Both the position numbers and the translations under genes were made by a program. From a virus: a stretch of DNA of 40,461 nt. The stretch covers positions 1 through 40,461 of IMG/VR virus record IMGVR_UViG_3300046468_000948. One strand, given 5' to 3'. This document shows, piece by piece, positions 20,201 through 29,000 of this stretch. The number at the start of each line of letters is the position of its first letter. The stretch's first letter is position 1. A model generated the notes under the pieces. It saw only the letters and a list, made by a program, of their open reading frames with translations, was not told the DNA's origin and did not search any database.

Positions 20201-21203
20201 GTGTTACTCCATTATTTGTTGTGTTTACTGTTATGTAATTATTCTTATATATTACTAGTGGATTGTTTGGCCACTTAAAATTTAGATTAACTCTTGAATC
20301 TTCTTGTAGCAGACTACCAACCGGTACCTCAAAAGCACCAACTAGATTATCTATGCTGTTGTCGCATACTACAAACTTTAAGTGTTTACGTCCGTCAAAG
20401 TAATATAACTCTGAATCTTTAATATCACTACGTATATAAGCAACATTATCCACTACGTTAATATTTATGTTGGATTTTTGTTGCACATTTGTTTGTAGTA
20501 TTTTTTTAGTACCCAAGAAGTCTTGAGTTTGTATTATACTTTTAGACAACGACCAACCATAATTACTAAAGACAGTTTTTGCATATAAACTAATATTATT
20601 CCAATCAGCTGTTTTATTAACATCTATCGAAAGGTCAAGTAATTGCTTTCCGTTTTTAAATAACGTTAATGGGTCAACTTCTATACTACTAATTAAATAA
20701 TCTGGATCGTTTTTTCTAGTAATATAGATATCTAATAGCTTATTTTCTGATGAAGCTATTTCAGTTATATCACTTAAATTCTTTAATCCCCTGATGTTTC
20801 TTTTATTTGCTTCTATAAGAATCTTTGCATCTTCGTAAAATATTTTAGCAAATATTTCAGTACCAGTAGGATCAGCATCATATTCAAATGGAACTAGTTT
20901 ATTATGTTTAGCTTCAATAATTAATGTAGTACTACGAAAATCAATATCCCAGACTTCGTTTACTATATCCCATATCATTCCATATCTTTTTAAACTAGCT
21001 TTGCCTTTGATAATCCGTTTACAGACAGGATTCCAAGACTCTGTCTGCATATACCTTTCAGGATCAGTAACTTCTTTAGAACTGTTACTAATGCTTTTTA
21101 TCTTACCAGAATCTTTTTCAAAGATAATATAATACCGCCTTTTATTATAATGCGGATTAATCCCTTCGTTTCGCTGTGCTTGTAAATGCTTGTTGATGTC
21201 CAT
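20184..21203 (-). CDS. Unknown beta-rich protein (339 aa)
   Basis: No family recognised. The N-terminal 60 residues (RRYYIIFEKDSGKIKSI, then a P-E-R-Y segment) and later strands (RSTTLIIEAKHNKLVPF, YLISSIEVDPLTLFKNG, LKFVVCDNSIDN, NNPLVIYKNNYITVN) suggest a largely beta protein, perhaps virion-associated. Starts at ATG 21203, 46 nt inside the end of the glycosyltransferase-like gene, an unusually long overlap, with no strong ribosome site. Position between glycosyltransferase genes hints at an acceptor or scaffold role; that is speculative. Confidence 0.6.
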   Translation of the reverse strand: MDINKHLQAQRNEGINPHYNKRRYYIIFEKDSGKIKSISNSSKEVTDPERYMQTESWNPVCKRIIKGKASLKRYGMIWDIVNEVWDIDFRSTTLIIEAKHNKLVPFEYDADPTGTEIFAKIFYEDAKILIEANKRNIRGLKNLSDITEIASSENKLLDIYITRKNDPDYLISSIEVDPLTLFKNGKQLLDLSIDVNKTADWNNISLYAKTVFSNYGWSLSKSIIQTQDFLGTKKILQTNVQQKSNININVVDNVAYIRSDIKDSELYYFDGRKHLKFVVCDNSIDNLVGAFEVPVGSLLQEDSRVNLNFKWPNNPLVIYKNNYITVNTTNNGVTHEQNG

Positions 21204-22029
21204 CAAAAATTTCTTTTGTTAAGAACTCTTGTTCTCCGTAATATAAATTAGTATGCATAGCAAAGTTTTGAATTTTAACTTTAGCTCCGTTACTAATCCA
21301 AGTGTTTAGTCTATCAGTCCACTTAGGCCAAAATCCTACACAACCATCACTTAATGTTACTGGCATATTAACCAAGTTAATCATATCATTATGCATATTC
21401 TTATCTTCATATAATATTGCCGTATTAAGTATACTATGCATAACGTCGTTGTTATAATACTTTGGTCTGTGTTGTTCTTTAAAATATTTTGCAAACACAT
21501 CTCTCCAATTTTGTTGAAATGGATCTGCTAGTTTATGATATGCTAATGCTAAATCTGTGTCGTGTTTAAAATAATACATATTACCATATACAAGATCCAT
21601 ATCGTAATCTTGTTTGTATATTTGTAATTTTTTATTTTCTAATATTTCACCTTTAAAGTTATGAGACTTGTTAAAGAAACATATATCATATTGGTCAATT
21701 AAAAATTCCCATATACTAGTATGATCTTCTTTTACTAGACTTGCTGGGTCAATTACTATAGTATGTAGATAAGGTGTTGCCCAATACAACTGCCAATCGT
21801 TGCATCTAGTAATTTCGTTACTACCATAAGGAAGTTCTATCATGTGATCAAACGCATCATGAAAGTGGTGTGGAATTCTATCTGTGTAGTTAGTAACTAA
21901 TGTTACACTAGCATCTCTGTTATTTGTTTTAATACTGTATGCCAACGCCGTAGCTTGTTCATACTCAAAATCTTGCATTGCAGGTATTACGTAACCTTGA
22001 CCTTGTTTAGAAATTTGTTCTTTACTCAT
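21157..22029 (-). CDS. Glycosyltransferase-like protein with altered DxD
   Basis: 290 residues. GYVIPAMQDFEYEQATALAYSIKTNN and SVTLVTNYTDRIP follow the N-terminal pattern of GT8-like GT-A enzymes. The strand where DxD is expected reads TIVIDPASLVKEDHT: the first Asp is kept, the second is replaced by Ala. Its neighbour at 22022-22921 has LLLDIDYIVKTDV at the same place. The two are therefore likely paralogues and this one may bind metal poorly, acting as a partner or with altered chemistry. Overlaps that neighbour by 8 nt. Confidence 0.6.
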   Translation of the reverse strand: MSKEQISKQGQGYVIPAMQDFEYEQATALAYSIKTNNRDASVTLVTNYTDRIPHHFHDAFDHMIELPYGSNEITRCNDWQLYWATPYLHTIVIDPASLVKEDHTSIWEFLIDQYDICFFNKSHNFKGEILENKKLQIYKQDYDMDLVYGNMYYFKHDTDLALAYHKLADPFQQNWRDVFAKYFKEQHRPKYYNNDVMHSILNTAILYEDKNMHNDMINLVNMPVTLSDGCVGFWPKWTDRLNTWISNGAKVKIQNFAMHTNLYYGEQEFLTKEIFDGHQQAFTSTAKRRD

Positions 22030-22921
22030 GTATTGTCTCCAAGACTTTGTCTTTGATTCTACCTAATGCTCTTTTATTCATAACGTGTACATCTTGATTG
22101 TTATGTCTTACTAAAATATTCTTCCATTCTTCTTTTGGATCGTGTGCAATAAAAACCCACTCGTTGTCATTAATAGCTTCAATGACATCATCTTTCTGAC
22201 TCATATTAATTAATGGTGTTCCATTAAAGTTTCCAAACAAATCATCTTTACCAATCATTCCTGTAAGAACATGAACTGCTATACTAACACAATAGTCTGT
22301 TCTAAATAATTTACTTGGAAAGTTATACAAGTATTGATAGAACTCATAATTATCTGCTACATGAGCCCACGTATCAAAAAACATTTTACTGAATTCACTT
22401 CTATCAAAGTAAACTACAGTACTCCACCACATCTTAATACCTGCATCATATAACATTCGTTCTCGCTCAGCAGGAGGTTCGTTTCTTAAAGTTAGTGCAT
22501 TATCAAACATTATAATATGTTTGTCTGTATCAAAATATTTTAACAATACATCAGTCTTAACTATATAATCAATATCCAATAATAATGTTTGCTCAAATGG
22601 ACTGTATTCAAAAATTTTGTGTTTGTTGCTATTACTGAACTGAGCATTAAACTCTGTCCACGGACTATCAAAGTGACGTCTGTGGTTTTGCTTCATCTCG
22701 TCATTGGTTGTTATAATATAATCAAAGGCTTTATTGATTAATTTTTCATCTTGGCTTTGTTCAAGCCACTGTTCAGAGCCTTCATCTGTGATTAAAGCCA
22801 CAGGAAGTTTAAGATATTTTTTAACATATAAGGCGGCAGTTATTGCCATACTAACATAATCTAATTGATCATTGTTGTAAGCAAAGAAACATACGCCTTG
22901 TTTATCGGCATATTCTTTCAT
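22022..22921 (-). CDS. Glycosyltransferase-like protein (GT-A, DxD intact)
   Basis: 299 residues from ATG 22921, which overlaps the upstream stop as TAATG. YADKQGVCFFAYNNDQLDYVSMA begins the donor-binding half; FEQTLLLDIDYIVKTD (about residues 112-127) has the D-x-D metal motif. MFDNALTLRNEPP and TVVYFDRSEFSKMFFDTWA follow the GT8-like acceptor region. It would transfer a sugar from a nucleotide donor. Second gene of the ten-gene operon. A nearby paralogue lacks the second Asp. Confidence 0.65.
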   Translation of the reverse strand: MKEYADKQGVCFFAYNNDQLDYVSMAITAALYVKKYLKLPVALITDEGSEQWLEQSQDEKLINKAFDYIITTNDEMKQNHRRHFDSPWTEFNAQFSNSNKHKIFEYSPFEQTLLLDIDYIVKTDVLLKYFDTDKHIIMFDNALTLRNEPPAERERMLYDAGIKMWWSTVVYFDRSEFSKMFFDTWAHVADNYEFYQYLYNFPSKLFRTDYCVSIAVHVLTGMIGKDDLFGNFNGTPLINMSQKDDVIEAINDNEWVFIAHDPKEEWKNILVRHNNQDVHVMNKRALGRIKDKVLETIHE

Positions 22922-23268
22922 TACCAATCCATTATTTTCTTAATATTTCTTGCCTTCTTTAGACGTTCGTTCTCAATATCAAATTCTGTAGTAGCACTAG
23001 TGTAAGCATCAACAAGTTTATCCATAAGTTCTTTCAAACTCTTTACAGTAATAGGATTCTCTCTACTGTCAATTACAATAGCACTTTTCTTTTCCATATC
23101 CATTAGTGTTTTTATAAACGCAATCGTTTCGTGATTAGCAATAAACACACCACCAAGATAGTGTACAATTTGTAATTGTGCTACTCTGTTTCGGATATTT
23201 CGTTTTTGATTATTAATAGTTAAGGCATAGTTACTGAACTCTAATGCCTTTTCAAGTCTTTCATCCAT
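22921..23268 (-). CDS. Unknown helical protein, first gene of the operon (115 aa)
   Basis: Not recognised. Helical N-terminus (DERLEKALEFSNYALTINNQKRNIRNRVAQLQ), a small apolar strand YLGGVFIAN, a middle strand KSAIVIDSRENPITV, then a charged coiled coil ending IENERLKKARNIKKIMDW. No membrane segment. AAAGGAG lies about 11 nt ahead of the ATG, behind the dual promoter at 23311-23339. Position just after the tail genes could mean a tail assembly role. Confidence 0.6.
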   Translation of the reverse strand: MDERLEKALEFSNYALTINNQKRNIRNRVAQLQIVHYLGGVFIANHETIAFIKTLMDMEKKSAIVIDSRENPITVKSLKELMDKLVDAYTSATTEFDIENERLKKARNIKKIMDW

Positions 23269-23290
23269 ACAGGGTATACTCCTTTATTCG

Positions 23291-23314
23291 TAATATAATT
23301 ATATACGTATATTA
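23291..23314 (-). other. Hairpin at predicted late +1 of the operon
   Basis: TAATATA (23314-23308) pairs perfectly with TATATTA (23297-23291) around a 10-nt loop. Its first base is exactly the +1 predicted from the GATAAATA box (23327-23320). The stem is all A/T, so it is weak, and the region is AT-rich enough for chance. Confidence 0.4.
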
Positions 23315-23339
23315 TAAAGTATTTATCGACTTGTGTCAA
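23311..23339 (-). promoter_or_regulatory. Consensus sigma70 promoter with embedded late box, for the 14792-23268 operon
   Basis: TTGACA (23339-23334), exactly 17 nt, TATAAT (23316-23311): a perfect consensus promoter on the minus strand. The spacer contains GATAAATA (23327-23320), a T4-type late box. Host sigma70 transcripts would start near 23304 and late transcripts near 23314. It lies 7 nt past the stop of the last tail gene, so read-through from late tail transcription may also reach the operon. Confidence 0.8.
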
Positions 23340-23346
23340 TGGTTAA

Positions 23347-24462
23347 TTATGGAGTGGGATATTGTGGTCCACTTGCAACATCTACGGTAGTCCAAGCTTC
23401 ACTTAATGTAATTGTTGGTGCATTTCTAGCTAGGAATTGATATAAGTTAGAACCTATAGTAAAGTATGAGGCGTTACCATCTGATGGATTTGGTGTTGTT
23501 GCTGGAACAGAATATCCAGAAGTTAATGTTACTGGTTGTGTTATAGCAAAAGTATCATCTTCATCTTCTACTAGAATAACTTTAATATAAACATTAAACT
23601 TGCCACCAACTTCTTCGCCTTTTAATTGTAGTCTTATTCTTCTACTGTTGTATTCGCCATACACATAAACATACGCATATGCATACGCATAGTCGCCGTT
23701 TGCGTACCTAAACACACCAGCATCTAATATTGTATTCCAAGCACCATCGTTGGTTATTCCATTATAGAATCCCATTGGTGCTAGTGTACTTGTTGATAAT
23801 ATATCTTTAGGATCAGCATCGTCTTGTACTAACTTACAACCCTCAGCTCCAATTCTTATACTATCAAACTGTTCAAATATTTGTCTCCAAGTATCGTTAC
23901 CAGCTGTTCCTCCAGATTGCATACTTAATTCAATACTTAACTCTCCACCTGCATTAAAAAAGTGTCTAGCTTCGTTATAATTATTAAATTCAAATTTATG
24001 TACGCAATACAAGTCTTGATTCCAAGCTGTAGTATTTGTTGTTGATAAAACATCTAATGTCATGTCTGACCAGTCAACTTTAAACTTATCAGTTTCAAAT
24101 GTTGCAACTTTGTCAACTACTGCATTATATAGTACAGGTGAAACAGGATCTGTATGACCTGCCGCTAGTTTTGATAGCAATCTAGTAGGGTCATCACTAA
24201 TATGATATTGTCCAGCATTGACTTGTACAATAGCTTGGTTCATATCGTTTGCTTCAATAATTTTACCTGCTTGAACTGCTGGTGTTATTGTAGCACTAGA
24301 TTGACCCCATCCAAATCTTCTGTTGTCATTTTTTGTATTATGGTTTACGTCAAAGGTATAGGTGCCGCCATTCCAGATCTCATTATAATATGTAATAAGA
24401 TCATTTAAGTGAGAAGCTTTTATTTTCTCGCCTGTGTATACTGTAGCGGGCCTATTTAGCAT
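23347..24462 (-). CDS. Tail fibre-like structural protein (371 aa)
   Basis: N-terminal 60 residues (ATVYTGEKIKASHLNDLITYYNEIWN, about 5-30) resemble the start of T4-like tail appendage proteins with short helix then Gly/Asn-rich beta region. A middle strand-rich part contains FEFNNYNEARHFFNAGGELSIELSMQ (about 158-183), a motif seen in marine phage fibre-like proteins. A tyrosine/alanine repeat YAYAYAYVYVYG occurs near 260. Ends TVDVASGPQYPTP. Directly follows the gene at 24463 with no gap. Which appendage it builds cannot be read. Confidence 0.6.
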   Translation of the reverse strand: MLNRPATVYTGEKIKASHLNDLITYYNEIWNGGTYTFDVNHNTKNDNRRFGWGQSSATITPAVQAGKIIEANDMNQAIVQVNAGQYHISDDPTRLLSKLAAGHTDPVSPVLYNAVVDKVATFETDKFKVDWSDMTLDVLSTTNTTAWNQDLYCVHKFEFNNYNEARHFFNAGGELSIELSMQSGGTAGNDTWRQIFEQFDSIRIGAEGCKLVQDDADPKDILSTSTLAPMGFYNGITNDGAWNTILDAGVFRYANGDYAYAYAYVYVYGEYNSRRIRLQLKGEEVGGKFNVYIKVILVEDEDDTFAITQPVTLTSGYSVPATTPNPSDGNASYFTIGSNLYQFLARNAPTITLSEAWTTVDVASGPQYPTP

Positions 24463-25425
24463 TTACTTTACCCCAACTATAACTTCTATAACACCTTCGC
24501 CTTCAGTATTTTTCTTTTCTAAAGCTCTGCCAACAACGTGTGTCCATCTAATATCATCTTTACCTGCCATAGCATGACCAGGTACATTACTTGATACAAG
24601 TCTATCACCTTTGTTAACTATACCAGTAACCTTACAAGGAACTCTTCCAAGTAACGCAACAGCTATAGTAGATAAACCTTCTGGCGTTTCAATATTTGAG
24701 TTCATTAGTAATGCTGGGTTAGTAGTAACTACACCAAGCATCTTTGGATCTTTTTCGTGTAACGTTTCGCAAACTTCTTCACCTTTGTGTCCTTCAACTG
24801 AATCGTCACTGAACATAATTACTGTTCCAGGCTCGTGTTCTTTGTCTGCTGTATACATCTCTGCAACGTCAGCGTATTGTGCGTGTGTAGCAGTTCCACG
24901 AAACAAGTAAGTCTTGTTTACGTTTGATGCATCGGTTGTCATATTAATACCAGCTTTGATTGTTGCCGGTCCAGCAACTGATGGATTACCATTATCTCTG
25001 AATAAAGGTTCAATTACTGTTTCACTAGTGTTAATTATAAAATCTTCATATGAGCTTGTAATCGAAACTACTACTCCATTTGATCTAGTAATAAACACAT
25101 TCTTGTCTGTGTTGTCTGTTGCCTTAATAGTAGCAAAACTACTACCAGCATCCATACCCAGCCACTTATTTGTGCTTCGCACACTTAAGATTTTTGTTTC
25201 TGGGTTCCACCAAAGTTGACCCTCAGTTGGTTTAGTAGGTTCTGTTTCACTTGCAAAATTTTCTAACAAGCTAACAGAGTTCTGTGCAATAGTTTGTCCA
25301 TAGCCTACCCAATCTTTACCAACGAGTTTTAAATTGGTTGTCTCATTCAATGTATTGTCTGCTACACTGATATCAGCCGCACCACCGTAAGTAGTGTTGT
25401 TATATCTATCAATTGTATATGCCAT
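24463..25425 (-). CDS. Tail fibre/appendage protein with C-terminal peptidase_G2-like domain (320 aa)
   Basis: N-terminus MAYTIDRYNNTTYG, then a repeat-like QTIAQNSVSLLENFASETEPTKP and LWWNPETKILSV segment typical of phage tail-fibre shafts. The C-terminal 130 residues contain YADVAEMYTADKEHEPGTVI, GVVTTNPALLMN, ALLGRVPCKVTG and VGRALE. This matches the last domain of many phage fibre proteins, related to the peptidase_G2 intramolecular chaperone fold, which can assist trimerisation. The catalytic Ser/Asp pair cannot be confirmed here. Position next to the gp7 gene fits a tail appendage. Confidence 0.65.
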   Translation of the reverse strand: MAYTIDRYNNTTYGGAADISVADNTLNETTNLKLVGKDWVGYGQTIAQNSVSLLENFASETEPTKPTEGQLWWNPETKILSVRSTNKWLGMDAGSSFATIKATDNTDKNVFITRSNGVVVSITSSYEDFIINTSETVIEPLFRDNGNPSVAGPATIKAGINMTTDASNVNKTYLFRGTATHAQYADVAEMYTADKEHEPGTVIMFSDDSVEGHKGEEVCETLHEKDPKMLGVVTTNPALLMNSNIETPEGLSTIAVALLGRVPCKVTGIVNKGDRLVSSNVPGHAMAGKDDIRWTHVVGRALEKKNTEGEGVIEVIVGVK

Positions 25426-25427
25426 AT

Positions 25428-26033
25428 TTAAACTCCTGCTCTAATTCTTAGAGTGTATAGTACCTCTAATTTTCTGTTGTTACTTTTTTGGATAGGATGA
25501 AAAATTAAGTGTGTTAAAAACTCGCCGTTGTCAGTAATTAGTGCTATCTCGTCAAACACAAAACTATCAGCGTCATCAAAATCTGATGCGTTGTCTAATG
25601 CTGGACCACTTGCGTCCGGTTGGTTGTAATCTAATACAACTTTACATTCTAAGTCTGTGTATGGTTGATTCTTAGCATTGTTTACTGTAAATTCGGTTAC
25701 AGATACTTGTAGTGGTGTTGTTGTAGCATTGGCTCCTATCGTTGCCGGGCTTGGTGAATATAATCCACCAGTTGATCCAGAAACTTTAGGGTCTTTGTAT
25801 GTAACGTTGCCGTTAGCATCAATGGTAGTACCACCATAACCAAATGCCAATTTTGCAATAAAATGATTATTGCTATTAGTAGTCTGATTAGCCATAGAAT
25901 TTGCTACAGCCAATGCAAAGTTCTCAAAGTTAATTGCATTGTACTTGTTTAGTAGCACTTCTTGGGAATCAGCGTCTCTAATTACAACGTGACCTTCAAC
26001 TCCTAGATGTGATTTATCGTTTAATGTTTTCAT
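25428..26033 (-). CDS. Virion tail/baseplate-associated structural protein (201 aa)
   Basis: HLGVEGHVVIRDADSQEVLLNKYNAINFENFALAVANSMAN opens a compact region, followed by a Gly/Thr-rich linker with GYGGTTIDANGNV. The C-terminus DEIALITDNGEFLTHLIFHPIQKS followed by basic residues and YTLRIRAGV resembles small structural proteins next to baseplate wedge genes in marine T4-like phages. Exact role unknown; it holds the slot occupied in T4 by gp8. It has its own late promoter box (26052-26059) and AAGGATTAGGAT ahead of the ATG. Confidence 0.55.
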   Translation of the reverse strand: MKTLNDKSHLGVEGHVVIRDADSQEVLLNKYNAINFENFALAVANSMANQTTNSNNHFIAKLAFGYGGTTIDANGNVTYKDPKVSGSTGGLYSPSPATIGANATTTPLQVSVTEFTVNNAKNQPYTDLECKVVLDYNQPDASGPALDNASDFDDADSFVFDEIALITDNGEFLTHLIFHPIQKSNNRKLEVLYTLRIRAGV

Positions 26034-26051
26034 ATCCTAATCCTTATACAC

Positions 26052-26059
26052 TATTTATG
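26052..26059 (-). promoter_or_regulatory. T4-type late promoter CATAAATA
   Basis: 7 of 8 match. Predicted +1 at 26046 gives a 13-nt leader with TTAGGA to the ATG at 26033. It marks a new late transcript for the three genes beyond the giant gene. Confidence 0.6.
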
Positions 26060-26076
26060 ATATTCATAATCTAGTG

Positions 26077-29000
26077 CTATAACTCTATACCTCTACCAAA
26101 ATCTTGCAACTCTTGTGCAGGTTCTGATACAGGTGTACTCAATAATGAACCGCCTGTTTGATTATAACTTACAGTATCATTAGCAAATGTAAGTTGATAG
26201 TTTGATATTTGAACTACAGCATCTCCTGTATCTGCTGATACTATAAATGTCTGTCCTACTGCTCTTTTCATTATTTTCAATGTAGTAGCATCGGTTTTAG
26301 CATATTCAATTATCTCTCCACCAATATACACAAGTCCTGTGTCATCAAATGCGGTTGTACTTGCTAGTGATAAATCTGTACTATCTTCATCTATTGCAGA
26401 AGTTAGTGTAGATTTTCTAGATTCAAGTAAGGCATATGCTTTTACATTGCCTGCCGCATCTTGTATATGTGTAAACGTTCTTGAACTATTTGCTGTTGTA
26501 TTTCCTGTTTGATTTGTTTGAACATTAATACGCAACAATTCAAGTGGGTTTATGTTTACAAAACTATTTCGCTTCTCACCTTCATTGACATTAAAGTTAT
26601 ATGGTGATAAGAAGTTTATAGCTTCAATAGTATCTGCTGGAGTACTAGTAAAGTCTCCACCTGTTACTATGTCTGTGCTATCTGCTCCAACATATGTAGT
26701 TCCATTAAATGTTGGAGTAAAATCTTGTGTGTTCATTGTAATTACGTGTTTAGGTGTTTCCGTTACTGTTAAAGTAGCTTCATCAATAACTTTATAATTA
26801 GTTTTGACTGTACTTATCTTTGTATGGAACGGTTTAATATCTTGTATGTAACCTAACGCATTAACTAAATTATCTTTTTTATAAGCTCTTGAAGTAGTAT
26901 CAATTTGACTATCTATTTCAACTTTGACATATGTTGTTTTTCTAATCCAGTTTGTTTGTGCAAACGAACTTAATGTGTAATCAATTATACTAAAGAATAA
27001 CTTATTCATCTTTAATTTATGATATTGTACAAATATGTCTTTCTTTAATGCTTCAATAAGAGTTTGCCAGAACCCAGCTACGTTAGCATGGTCCCAACCT
27101 CTTGAGTCAAAAGGAACATTATCATATCCACCTGTTGGGCATAATAAATCTACATCAAATTCAACTGTACTATTTTTCTTGTGTACTAGAATCCATTTGT
27201 CTTCATTGTAGTAATAAATTTCACTTCTGTCAAGTTTTAAATCTGTATCATATATTGGTAACTGAACTACCTTATCTAATGTTTTATCTATTGTAGTTTC
27301 AAGTTGATCACTTGATGTAACTGTAGCTGTATAATTTAAATTACCTAAGTATGTTTCTAATTTATAGTCTTTCCACTTCCACAAGTATCTTGGAAAATTA
27401 TTTGCAACTAGTGTTTTGTTCCAACTATCTCTATACTCATCATACAGATTAACAGTAGTTAATAAATCATTAATTGTTATAATTGCATTACGTCTAGCAG
27501 TAATTAAATTATTAAACCAAGTTTGTCCAGAGTCTAAATCATCTCCGTACTTATTAAATTTATGTAAAGCTGTAAATGGAATTTTACTAGAATCTTTATC
27601 CCATCCTGATAAATTATATTTCATACCTTCAACATAATATTCTGGAATAGTATCTAAGTCTTTTGTTATCAACGTCCACTCGTTGTGAGATTTAAACTTG
27701 TCTCCTGCCTTATTAATTTGTAATACTGTACTTGTATCTTCTACATAAAAACTAACATTGTCAATAATAAATGTATTGTTATCTAATACTGCAAACCAAC
27801 TTATTCCATTCGCTGATGGGTTTTCAATAATATTAGCAACATCAAATGCTGATAAAGTTCTTGTATCATTTATAGTAGTTTTATTTTTAACCCAAAAATA
27901 ATATACATCATCATAGTTACCTGTGCTAACATTATACTCTTGTTCTTGTGTATAGTAATAGTTTGTCTCTTTAGCTACAGTATCATATATTATATATGCT
28001 TCGCCGGTAGCAGGAACACCAAACATTTCTTTTTGTTGCTCAACACTCTCTGCGTAATCATCTGGTGCTACTGTAGACTTAATCCATTCCCAAACTACAA
28101 TTTCACTACCTGGAAATAGTTTACCCCACATATCTTTTCTATATGAGTTATCACCTTGATCATAATCAAAGTAACGAACTTGACTTGTATCCCACCATCT
28201 AGTACCTACTTGTTCACTGCCCCAAGCATTATCATTGTCAGTGAAACGATTTTCATCTGTTGTTGTATTATAAATTGCATTATCATTTACATTACTATAA
28301 TCTAAATTTTGTTCAGCTATACCAGGTATAACTTTTCTCATTGGGTCAAATGCTTCTAGCTGTACCTTTGTTTGATTTGATTTATGATTGTATATAATAA
28401 TACTATCAATATCTGTATTGGTTGGTCTTGCTATTGTCTGTCTTACTTCATTTAGACCTGTACCAATAAGTGACGTACTTGAAACATATGTTCCACGTAC
28501 ATTGTTAGTATCTCTACTTGCTACAACTATTGTTCCTGTTGGTAAATTCCAATGTGTTTTTATTAGTGCTGAATCTCTCTGAGCCGTTGTTGCAAACCTA
28601 GTAGTTACTAATGGCATAACAGAAACTGCATTCCCACACTCTTTAATAAATTCGTCTATATAAAAAATTCTACCCGAGTTAGTTCCACTTCCTAATTTTG
28701 TAACTTTATGTATTCCATCTATATTAGGAGTAGTGGTTGTATTCAATAACATAACAAAGTCTCCAACTTGTAATCCATGATCGGTATTTGTTGTTACTTC
28801 TGCATCGTTACCATCTGATGTTGCTGTACCTGCACAAATTCCACAATGTGTTCCGTCTGTACTTTCTGAGTATAATGGAACATTGTTCTGTGTTACTTGG
28901 AATATATTGTACCCAAAGAATTTTGTGTTAATACTTTCAACTGAAGCATTTTCATATTCACTATCATCAGTGACTAGTATATTAAATGTTGCTGGGTCTA

